Of a stretch of 38,522 nucleotides of DNA, positions 1 through 7,829 are shown one piece after another (the first letter of the stretch is position 1; each line of letters starts with the position of its first letter). The notes beneath the pieces are model-generated. The model was not told the origin of the DNA. It did no database searches and was given only the letters and a program-made list of their open reading frames with translations. A program made the translations under genes and the position numbers. The DNA is from Verrucomicrobia bacterium Ga0077533. GTDB lineage: Bacteria; Verrucomicrobiota; Verrucomicrobiia; Opitutales; Opitutaceae. The stretch is from assembly GCA_001464505.1 (NCBI GenBank), contig LNEH01000114.1:1-38522 (forward strand), written 5' to 3'.

Positions 1-1667
<1,667 letters not shown>

Positions 1668-1851
1668 AGTGGCGGAACGTCCAACCAAACGACCCGCGCC
1701 ACACCGGGGCAACCAGATTTTGACCCCCTATGACACGGCAACGCCGCCCGGAGCTTTCAGCGCGGCCTCCGCCACACCTACTGGCACCGGGCAGCGATCT
1801 CCTTGTTTCGTCCCGCTGCGTGACCATGCCAGTTTGTAACGTATTATTAAA
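1668..1851. other. Intergenic gap between RT stop and aspS
   Basis: This 184-bp gap has no convincing ORF. It must hold any aspS-proximal promoter and any end signal for the retroelement transcript. The only clear structure is an AT-rich palindrome at its right edge (1832-1859), listed separately. I could not assign a -35/-10 pair with confidence. Confidence 0.5.
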
Positions 1852-1859
1852 TTACAAAC
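1832..1859. promoter_or_regulatory. AT-rich 8-bp inverted repeat at end of the DGR
   Basis: GTTTGTAA (1832-1839) and TTACAAAC (1852-1859) form a perfect 8-bp inverted repeat around a 12-nt AT-rich spacer, in otherwise strongly GC-rich DNA. The right arm contains the RT stop codon (TAA, 1852-1854 on minus). It could be a regulator-binding operator for aspS, or a weak transcription end for the retroelement. No T-tract follows on the minus strand, so a canonical intrinsic terminator is unlikely. The structure is seen directly; the function is a guess. Confidence 0.4.
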
Positions 1860-3054
1860 CGGTTTGGCCCGCTGGTGGGAGCCGGACACCGGCCGGTTCA
1901 GTCCGGCGGCGGGATAGGCCGCAGGGGTGAGCTGAGGGCGAGGCGGAAGCCGAGGTTGTCCCTGCGGTTGTCCGGATCATTCCTGTTGCGGTTGGCGGAG
2001 CGACAGTTGACGGCGTCATTCCTCCAACTGCCGCCGCGGTTGACGCGGTTGGAGCCCGATGGCCGGTGCCCGAAAACAAAATGCGCAGAACCGGCTCGCG
2101 CCGCGCCACCCGCGCGAAGGCTGACATGGCCAGCACCCGCCGTTGGGCCGCAGGTTCACCGATGCGTCCGCACGCCAGCGCTCCCTCGATCCACCGCCAG
2201 CTCCGCACCAACCGCCGACGCGAGGCGCGATTGAGCACACTGCCCGCCGGGTGAACGCGATAGCCCAGAAAATCCATGCCCTGCGCCGTGCGCTGGAGAT
2301 GCCAGTTGGATTTCACGGTGAGCCCCAGTCCGTCCCGCAGCAGTGCCTCGATCTGTTCCCTTGCCTCGATGAGCCGCTGCTTGTCGTCCGCCCACAGCGC
2401 CATGTCGTCCATGTAGCGGGCGTAGCCGGGCACACGGAGCGTGTCCTTCACGAGCCGGTCCACCGGGCCGAGATAAAAATTGGCCAGGTGCTGGCTGGTG
2501 AGCGCACCGATCGGCAGCCCCCGGCCGGGTGTCTTTTCATAAGCTCCCACAATCTGCGCCCATAGCGCCACCACCCGCCGGTCGCGAAACCTGCGCCCGA
2601 TCTCCGCCAACAGCACCGCCTGCGGGATGGAATCGAAATATTTCGCCACATCAAGTTTCAGGAACCAGCCGTGCCGCCGGGCATAGTGCTCGGCCCGGCG
2701 GAGGGCGGCATCACGGCCCTTGCCCCGGCGGCAGGCGTAACTGTCGTCAATCAGCCAACGCTCGAAGCCCGCCTCGCAAGGCCCGACCAGCGCATGATGC
2801 AGCACGCGTTCCCGGAAACACGGCGCGTGGATTCGACGCTCCTTGGGCTCCCAGATCGTGAATCCGGTGCCGTGGCCCACGGCCACGGTGCCGTGCAGGA
2901 TCTCTGTGCGCAGAGCCGCCAGTTTCGCGTCGAGGCTCGCCCGGAAGCTGACGACATCGCCCTTGTGCGCCTTGCCCCGACTCGCCCGCAAGAAGGCCTC
3001 GCGCAGATTCTCAGGGTCGGCGATCTGCTCCAGCCGGACTTTGCAGCTTTTCAT
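1852..3054 (-). CDS. DGR reverse transcriptase
   Basis: This 400-residue reverse transcriptase would make mutagenised cDNA from the template-repeat RNA. Visible motifs are a fingers region around 70-95 (KERRIHAPCFRERVLHHALV), motif A LDVAKYFDSI with catalytic Asp near 135, motif B PIGALTSQHLAN near 181-192, and motif C YARYMDDMAL with YMDD at 214-217. The IGxxxSQ form of motif B is the hallmark of DGR reverse transcriptases; group II intron and retroviral enzymes typically have QGxxxSP. A thumb-like region continues to about residue 325. From about 333 to 375 the frame is encoded by the template repeat, giving a low-complexity Thr/Ala/Ser/Pro tail that ends at 400. The ATG (3052-3054) overlaps the end of the HRDC gene by 44 bp, suggesting translational coupling. 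No maturase/X or endonuclease domain is seen, which argues against a group II intron. Confidence 0.95.
   Translation of the reverse strand: MKSCKVRLEQIADPENLREAFLRASRGKAHKGDVVSFRASLDAKLAALRTEILHGTVAVGHGTGFTIWEPKERRIHAPCFRERVLHHALVGPCEAGFERWLIDDSYACRRGKGRDAALRRAEHYARRHGWFLKLDVAKYFDSIPQAVLLAEIGRRFRDRRVVALWAQIVGAYEKTPGRGLPIGALTSQHLANFYLGPVDRLVKDTLRVPGYARYMDDMALWADDKQRLIEAREQIEALLRDGLGLTVKSNWHLQRTAQGMDFLGYRVHPAGSVLNRASRRRLVRSWRWIEGALACGRIGEPAAQRRVLAMSAFARVARREPVLRILFSGTGHRAPTASTAAAVGGMTPSTVAPPTATGMIRTTAGTTSASASPSAHPCGLSRRRTEPAGVRLPPAGQTGL
1896..1935. repeat. TR-side flank related to the VR hairpin in inverted orientation
   Basis: Reading plus strand, GTTCAGTCCGG (1896-1906) and GGGGTGAGCTGA (1924-1935) are separated by 17 bp. 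The same two blocks occur beside VR as the reverse complement of 3530-3558, with only 4 bp between them. The TR-proximal flank is therefore homologous to the VR flank but inverted. See the hairpin at 3530-3558. Confidence 0.75.
1932..2056 (-). repeat. DGR template repeat (TR)
   Basis: This 125-bp repeat matches the 3' end of the target gene (3558-3682) without gaps, at offset 1626. Twenty positions differ: 1956, 1959, 1963, 1969, 1971, 1977, 1980, 1981, 1986, 1987, 1992, 1993, 2007, 2008, 2016, 2023, 2040, 2041, 2049 and 2050. Every one is T on the plus strand of TR, which is A in coding sense; no C, G or T (coding sense) differs. TR has 27 such adenines, so 20 are substituted (11 to G, 5 to T, 4 to C). 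Read in the target frame, TR encodes the FGE-type motif SNRVNRGGSW at its start and ends in LGFRLALS, with Asn (AAY) codons at most variable sites. This is the diagnostic adenine-specific signature of mutagenic retrohoming. Confidence 0.97.
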
Positions 3055-3442
3055 AGTCGGTGACGGCGGCCAGCACGGCGGAGCCGTATTTCTCCAGCCG
3101 GGCCGGACCGATGCCGTCGATTTTCCCGAGGTCGCCGGGGGTGGCGCAGCGGGCCCTGGCCACTCCGGCCAGTTGCTCGTTGGTGAACACCGCGTAGGGC
3201 GGCAGATTTTCCTTTTCGGCCAGCGCCTTCCGCACCTCGCGCAGTTTGGAGAAGAGCGCGAACGTCTTTTCGTCGAGCACCGCCTTGTAGTCCACCTTGG
3301 CGGAGACCTCGGGCCCGCCGCCCGCCGGCGGCTGGTAAGTGGCGCAGAACGACCACACGCCCTCGTGGCACTGACGGTCGAGCGTGAGCACGCGGTGGCC
3401 CCGCAGAAAGCGGTTGAGGTCCTCGAGGAGGGCTACTTGCAT
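3011..3442 (-). CDS. HRDC-domain DGR accessory protein
   Basis: This 143-residue protein has a small N-terminal module (MQVALLEDLNRFLRGHRVL, then a segment ending WSFCATY) and a C-terminal HRDC domain at about 58-130: DEKTFALFSKLREVRKALA, then LPPYAVFTNEQLAGVARARC, then the helix-hairpin-like KIDGIGPARLEKYG. HRDC domains bind nucleic acid in RecQ helicases and RNase D. HRDC proteins are known as an alternative accessory gene in some DGRs, in place of the helical-bundle protein Avd. It lies between the target gene and the RT and overlaps the RT start by 44 bp, so co-expression is likely. No helicase or nuclease motor is attached, so a nucleic-acid chaperone or cDNA-targeting role is inferred, not shown. 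The ATG at 3440-3442 has no obvious Shine-Dalgarno sequence. Confidence 0.9.
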   Translation of the reverse strand: MQVALLEDLNRFLRGHRVLTLDRQCHEGVWSFCATYQPPAGGGPEVSAKVDYKAVLDEKTFALFSKLREVRKALAEKENLPPYAVFTNEQLAGVARARCATPGDLGKIDGIGPARLEKYGSAVLAAVTDYEKLQSPAGADRRP

Positions 3443-3481
3443 AATCGGAAATTTTGTTGCTCGCGGGTCTCTCGTCGCCTT

Positions 3482-3513
3482 GCCGGCCCATCGCTCCGCT
3501 CGGGCTGGCCGGC
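3482..3513. repeat. GC-rich inverted repeat between target gene and HRDC gene
   Basis: GCCGGCC (3482-3488) and GGCCGGC (3507-3513) form a perfect 7-bp stem with an 18-nt loop in the target-HRDC spacer. No T-tract follows on the minus strand. It may attenuate read-through from the target gene into the HRDC and RT genes, or be a chance GC-rich palindrome. Confidence 0.35.
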
Positions 3514-3529
3514 TCCTCTCGCCCCGCTC

Positions 3530-3558
3530 GTTCAGCTCACCCCACTACCGGACTGAAC
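3530..3558. repeat. Hairpin at the 3' boundary of VR
   Basis: GTTCAG (3530-3535) and CTGAAC (3553-3558) are perfect 6-bp inverted repeats around a 17-nt loop containing the target stop codon (TAG, 3545-3547 on minus). The structure directly abuts the 3' end of VR in coding sense. A hairpin or cruciform just downstream of VR is a known cis element for efficient retrohoming in the Bordetella phage DGR; the stem here is short. The interval is inverted relative to the equivalent TR flank (1896-1935). Confidence 0.6.
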
Positions 3559-4906
3559 TGAGGGCGAGGCGGAAGCCGAGGCTGCCCCCGCGGTAGCCCG
3601 GACCAACCCTGCGGCGGAGGGCGGAGCGACAGCGGACGGCGCCATTCCCCCAACTGCCGCCGCGGCGGACGCGGAAGGAGCCAGAAGGCGCGCCGGTCGG
3701 ATCGGTCACGCTGCCGCCGGGATAGTTGCCAAACAAGTCCGAGCACCATTCCCACACGTTGCCGTGCATGTCGTGCAGGCCCCAGGCATTGGCCTGCTTC
3801 TGTCCGACCGGGTGCGTCTGGTTGCCGCTGTTCGCCCCATACCACGCCATCGCGTCGAGGTTGCCCGCGTAGTCGCCAGTGGTGCCAGCCCGGCAGGCAT
3901 ACTCCCACTGCGCCTCCGTCGGCAGCGTGTAGGCAAGGTCGTCGGGAAGGCGTCCCGCCGCGCGCTCGCGCTCCGTCAGCTTCCGGCAGAACTCCATCGC
4001 GTCCTGCCAGCTCACTTGCTCTACCGGCCGGTCATCGCCTTGGAAACCGCTCGGGTTACTGCCCATCACCGCCGACCATTGCGCCTGCGTGACCTCGGTT
4101 CGGCCCAGCCAAAACCCGCGCGAAATCGTCACCTGTGTCACGGGGCGCTCGTCGCTGTCCCCGTTGGCACTGCCCATGGTGAAGGGGCCGGGCGCGATCG
4201 AAGCCAGATCAAGGCCGAGGCTCGTCACTCTGCGATCGGATCCACCGCCCATCGAGACAGCGCTGGCACTGCGGCGGGCGTGCGCCTCGGCATTCACGTC
4301 CTGAACTTTGCCTTCGAGGATATTGACGAACAGGTGGGTGCGCTGGCCGTCGGCAATCTCGAAGGTATGGTTCACGGTCTTGCCAAGGGCGGCGAAGGTG
4401 GCGGCATAGGTGCCGGTGGGCACTTTGTTGAACTCGATTTCATCCTGATCCTTTTCCTGGGCGCGGAGGCCGAGCGCATTGATCGTGATTTTGCAGGCCA
4501 CGGGAATGCTCTGGATCAGCAGGCTGCCGACCTTCTGCACGACCTGCTGCTGCTGGGCGGCGCCGCGCTGGGCGATCTCCAGTTTCGGGGTGAAGGGTTG
4601 CACCTTGAATTCCTTCACGCCACCGGCGCTGATCTCCACGTTGTTCTCCTGAGCTTGGAATCCCTCCTTCAGCACCTTGAGTTGATGCCGCCCCGGGGAA
4701 ACGCCGGCGAGGATGAGTCCGCCCTGTTCGGCGTTGGTCAGGCCCTTGAAGGCTCCGTCGAGAAACACCTGCACGCCGGGCTCGCAAGTGATCTGGATGT
4801 AGCCCGTGCCCGGCTGGGCATGGAGCGCGGTGACGCTGAACAGGCACCAAAAAGCCGCGAGGCACGGAAGCCACGCGGCGCGAAGAAAGGGAGGGAGGAA
4901 TTTCAT
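3545..4906 (-). CDS. DGR target: secreted PEGA/FGE-fold variable protein
   Basis: This 453-residue protein is the diversified product of the retroelement. The start chosen is the ATG at 4904-4906 because it gives a clean Sec signal peptide (about 1-31, ending VTALHA before Gln-Pro); an ATG 63 bp upstream would add an unlikely Pro-rich leader. Residues about 35-106 form a PEGA domain (ITCEPGVQVFLDGAFKG, then SPGRHQLKVLKEGF), and about 126-200 look like a second, more diverged PEGA-like unit. Residues about 235-450 form an FGE-sulfatase/C-type-lectin-like domain: GPFTMGSANGDSDERPV, LPTEAQWEYACRAGT, GLHDMHGNVWEWCSDLFGNY. The final part, 409-450, is the VR. Fourteen codons differ from TR: residues 411, 414, 420, 422, 425, 430, 432, 434, 435, 437, 438, 440, 441 and 442. 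There is no lipobox and no obvious anchor, so a periplasmic or surface/secreted ligand-binding role is inferred; catalysis is not expected. Confidence 0.93.
   Translation of the reverse strand: MKFLPPFLRAAWLPCLAAFWCLFSVTALHAQPGTGYIQITCEPGVQVFLDGAFKGLTNAEQGGLILAGVSPGRHQLKVLKEGFQAQENNVEISAGGVKEFKVQPFTPKLEIAQRGAAQQQQVVQKVGSLLIQSIPVACKITINALGLRAQEKDQDEIEFNKVPTGTYAATFAALGKTVNHTFEIADGQRTHLFVNILEGKVQDVNAEAHARRSASAVSMGGGSDRRVTSLGLDLASIAPGPFTMGSANGDSDERPVTQVTISRGFWLGRTEVTQAQWSAVMGSNPSGFQGDDRPVEQVSWQDAMEFCRKLTERERAAGRLPDDLAYTLPTEAQWEYACRAGTTGDYAGNLDAMAWYGANSGNQTHPVGQKQANAWGLHDMHGNVWEWCSDLFGNYPGGSVTDPTGAPSGSFRVRRGGSWGNGAVRCRSALRRRVGPGYRGGSLGFRLALSSVR
3558..3682 (-). repeat. DGR variable repeat (VR)
   Basis: This 125-bp segment encodes residues 409-450 of the target protein and is the adenine-substituted copy of TR (1932-2056). 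The last 24 bp in coding sense (3558-3581) are identical to TR, and 18 of these 24 bases are G or C. They contain a single TR-adenine position, as expected for the initiation-of-mutagenic-homing (IMH) end. Conserved scaffold residues (RGGSW, the Cys near 426, LGFRLAL) are unchanged, while 14 surface-loop codons vary. No TR-templated AAY codon can become a stop by adenine substitution, so the reading frame is protected. Confidence 0.96.
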
Positions 4907-5017
4907 GGGCGGGTAAGACGGTGGCAGTATGGAGGGTATCGGCGGGCGGTGACAATCCCTGATCGGCAAGCCAGGCGTTGCGCGGAGAGAAGCTCGTAAC
5001 CTATCGGAGATAATAGC

Positions 5018-6601
5018 TTATCGCAAAATGAGATTCTCCCCCGTCATTTCGGCCGGCTTGGGCAGGCCCATGAGCGCAAGCACGGTCGGGGCGATGTCGG
5101 CCAGGCGGCCGCCAGGGCGCAGCTTGGTTTTCCCGGCCACGAGTCCCTCGCCCACGACAAAGACCTCGACGAGATTCAGCGTGTGCGAAGTGTGCGGGCT
5201 GTTCGAGACCGGATCCCACATCTGCTCGGCATTGCCGTGGTCGGCCAGGACGACTGCCTTGCCTTTCTTGGTGGCCAGCGCGGCCAGCAACTCGCCTACT
5301 CCCTTGTCGGTCGCCTCCACGGCCTTGATGGCCGCGGGCAGCGAGCCAGTGTGGCCGACCATGTCGGGATTGGCATAGTTGACCACGATCAGGCCGTATT
5401 TGCCGGAGAGGATCGCGGCCTTGGCCGTCGCCGTCACCTCGGCCGCCGCCATCTCGGGCTTCAGGTCATAAGTCGGCACCTGGGGGCTCGGCGGGCAGGC
5501 ACGCTCCTCGCCGGGAAAGGGCTCCGCCCGGTAGTTGTTGAAGAAAAAGGTCACGTGCGGGTTCTTCTCCGTCTCGGCGCAACGGAACTGGGCGAGACCG
5601 GCCCGGCTCACGACCTCCCCGAGGATGTTCTTCAGTTTCTCCGGTTTGCCGGAAACCACCTGCACCGGCAATCCGGCTTCGTATTCGGTCATCGTGGCAT
5701 AATAAAGGTCGAGCTTCGGGCCGCGGTCGAAGCCCTTGAAACCATCCAGCACGAACGCCTTTGTGATCTCGCGCGGCCGGTCGCCGCGGTAGTTGTAGAA
5801 GAGCACGGCGTCGCCGTGGGCGATGGTCGCCACCGGCTTGCCCTCGGCGCCCACGACCGAGGTCGCGGGCACAAACTCGTCGCCGTTCTGCGTCGGACTG
5901 AGCGGATTGGCGTAATAGTTCGCCACCGCGGCCTCGGCGCTCGGCGCGGTGGTCGTGGCCTTGCGCCCGGTGAGCATGTCGTAGGCCTGCTGCACGCGCT
6001 CCCAGCGGTTGTCCCGGTCCATGGCCCAGAAGCGGCCGCACACGCTGGCAATTTTGCCCACGCCAATTTTCCGACACTCGGCCTCGACCTGCCGGATGTA
6101 ACCGCGCCCGCTTTGCGGCGGCGTGTCGCGGCCGTCGGTGAAAGCGTGGATGAACACCTCCGTCAGGCCGTCGGCCTTCGCCTGGCGCAGGATCCCATAC
6201 AGGTGCTCGAGCATGCCGTGCACGCCGGCGTCGGACACGATGCCCATCAGGTGCAGCTTCGATTTTCTTGCCTTCACCCGGTCGAGGATCGCCCGCCACA
6301 CCGGGTTGGCCGCGAGCTTCCCTTCCAGAAAAAGCTTGTTCAGGCGCACCAGCTCCTGATCCACGATCCGGCCCGCCCCGATGTTCTCGTGGCCGACCTC
6401 GCTGTTGCCCATGACCCCGTCGGGCAGGCCGACGTCGAGGCCGCTGGCTTTCACGAGGGTGCAGGGATATTTGGCATGCAGCATGTCGTCGCAGGGTTTC
6501 CTCGCCTGGACGACGGCGTTGAATTTATCCTGCTTCGGATCGGGATTCTTGCCCCACCCGTCGCGAATGACGAGCAGCACCGGCGCACGCATGGCAGTCA
6601 T
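5018..6601 (-). CDS. gpmI: 2,3-bisphosphoglycerate-independent phosphoglycerate mutase
   Basis: This cytoplasmic glycolytic enzyme interconverts 3- and 2-phosphoglycerate using two metal ions and a phosphoserine intermediate. The ATG at 6599-6601 (MTAMRAPVLLVIRDGWG) gives 527 residues, close to the family norm; an ATG three codons on is equally possible, and a further upstream ATG at 6640 would add an unconserved leader. Asp14 in IRDGWG and the nucleophile Ser67 in GVMGNSEVGH are visible, as are FTDGRDTPP, NYRGDRPREITKAF and the C-terminal metal site VVLADHGNAEQM. It lies on the same strand just upstream of the DGR target gene, with 111 bp between them; the stop TAA is at 5018-5020. The retroelement may therefore receive some read-through, but it probably has its own promoter in that gap. 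Confidence 0.96.
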   Translation of the reverse strand: MTAMRAPVLLVIRDGWGKNPDPKQDKFNAVVQARKPCDDMLHAKYPCTLVKASGLDVGLPDGVMGNSEVGHENIGAGRIVDQELVRLNKLFLEGKLAANPVWRAILDRVKARKSKLHLMGIVSDAGVHGMLEHLYGILRQAKADGLTEVFIHAFTDGRDTPPQSGRGYIRQVEAECRKIGVGKIASVCGRFWAMDRDNRWERVQQAYDMLTGRKATTTAPSAEAAVANYYANPLSPTQNGDEFVPATSVVGAEGKPVATIAHGDAVLFYNYRGDRPREITKAFVLDGFKGFDRGPKLDLYYATMTEYEAGLPVQVVSGKPEKLKNILGEVVSRAGLAQFRCAETEKNPHVTFFFNNYRAEPFPGEERACPPSPQVPTYDLKPEMAAAEVTATAKAAILSGKYGLIVVNYANPDMVGHTGSLPAAIKAVEATDKGVGELLAALATKKGKAVVLADHGNAEQMWDPVSNSPHTSHTLNLVEVFVVGEGLVAGKTKLRPGGRLADIAPTVLALMGLPKPAEMTGENLILR

Positions 6602-6691
6602 GTGGTTGTTGTCCGGTTTACCCGGAGAGCGGGCAACCAAAAACCTCCGGCCCCGGTTGACATTGCAGGCGTAACCCCGCCACTTTTCCCC

Positions 6692-7720
6692 ATGCCCAAG
6701 AAGGCCGTCCTCCTGCTCAACCTCGGTTCACCCGACTCCACGTCCGTGCCGGATGTGCGCCGCTACCTGAAGGAATTCCTCGGGGACGAGCGGGTGATTG
6801 ACCGGCCGGCCAGCACCTTCCTGCGCAGCCTGCTCGTCAACCAGATCATCTGCCGCTTCCGCGCGCCCAAGTCCGCCCACGCCTACGCGACCATCTGGAC
6901 GGACGAGGGTTCGCCCCTGATCGTCACCAGCAAGCGCGTGCAGCTGCGTTTGCAGGAAAAGCTGCCCGGCCTGCCCGTCACGCTGGCGATGAATTATGGC
7001 AACCCCTCCATCCCGGATGTGTTGCACCGGCTGGTCAACGACGGCGTCGACCGCCTGCTGCTCTTTCCCCAATACCCGCATTATGCGATGTCGAGCTGGG
7101 AGACGGTCGTCGCCAAGGTCCAGCGCGCGGCCGAAAAAATCGCGCCCGACATGAAGATCGAGTGCGTGCAGCCGTATTATGCGGACGACGACTACATCAC
7201 CGCGCTCGTCGAGAGCGCGCGCCCCTACCTCGCCCAGCCGCACGATCACCTGTTGTTCAGCTACCACGGCATCCCCGTGCGGCATCTGACCAAGGCCGAC
7301 AGCTCCCGCGCGCACTGCCAGGTCGTCGCGGATTGCTGCAACACCTGCTCCCCGGCCCACGCCACCTGTTACAAGGCGCAGATCACGCGGACCACCCAGG
7401 CCTTTGCAAAAAAAGCGGGCCTCGATCCCGCCAAATGGTCGATCTCCTTCCAGTCCCGGCTCGTCGGTGAGCCTTGGTTGTCGCCCTACACCGATCACCT
7501 TTTCCAAGAGCTGCCCAAGGCCGGTAAACGTCGTTTGCTGGTCATCACCCCGGCCTTCGTGACCGATTGCCTGGAAACTTTGGAGGAAATCCGCGTCGCG
7601 GGCGCTCAGTCATTCAAGACCGCCGGTGGGGCGTCGTTCACGCACATTCCTTGCCTTAACGATCAGCCTGTTTGGATTGACCTCTTGGTGAGTCGTTTGC
7701 GCGCCTGGCAAGCTGCCTGA
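6692..7720 (+). CDS. hemH: Ferrochelatase with internal cysteine cluster
   Basis: This enzyme inserts Fe2+ into protoporphyrin IX, the last step of protohaem synthesis. The ATG at 6692 gives 342 residues (MPKKAVLLLNLGSPDSTSV), typical for bacterial ferrochelatase. The catalytic His is in LLFSYHGIPVRHL and the catalytic Glu in TDCLETLEEI. Five cysteines fall in 18 residues (209, 215, 216, 219, 226; segment CCNTCSPAHATC). This matches the class of bacterial ferrochelatases that ligate a [2Fe-2S] cluster through cysteines in an internal segment, so an Fe-S cluster is likely though not demonstrated. The start lies 90 bp from the gpmI start in divergent orientation, so the two promoters share a short region. 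A long upstream extension of the open frame is only the antisense shadow of gpmI. Confidence 0.95.
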   Translation: MPKKAVLLLNLGSPDSTSVPDVRRYLKEFLGDERVIDRPASTFLRSLLVNQIICRFRAPKSAHAYATIWTDEGSPLIVTSKRVQLRLQEKLPGLPVTLAMNYGNPSIPDVLHRLVNDGVDRLLLFPQYPHYAMSSWETVVAKVQRAAEKIAPDMKIECVQPYYADDDYITALVESARPYLAQPHDHLLFSYHGIPVRHLTKADSSRAHCQVVADCCNTCSPAHATCYKAQITRTTQAFAKKAGLDPAKWSISFQSRLVGEPWLSPYTDHLFQELPKAGKRRLLVITPAFVTDCLETLEEIRVAGAQSFKTAGGASFTHIPCLNDQPVWIDLLVSRLRAWQAA

Positions 7721-7829
7721 GTCCGGGCCGGTTTCCTGATGCGGATGGGTGACTTTACCCATTCATTCGTAAATGCCGTATAAAGACTTCGTCTTAAAGG
7801 GTATCAGGGTTGGCGGCAGCTTAGGGCCC

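Noticed and set aside
1852-3054. RT as a group II intron maturase or retron RT
   Set aside because: Motif B is IGALTSQ, no maturase or endonuclease domain or intron-like RNA was seen, and the adjacent TR/VR pair with adenine-only changes identifies a DGR.
3482-3513. Rho-independent terminator between target and HRDC genes
   Set aside because: A GC stem exists but no T-tract follows on the minus strand; kept only as an inverted repeat.
5183-6691. N-terminal extension of the hemH frame
   Set aside because: This 500-codon stretch is antisense to gpmI; ferrochelatase homology starts at the ATG at 6692.
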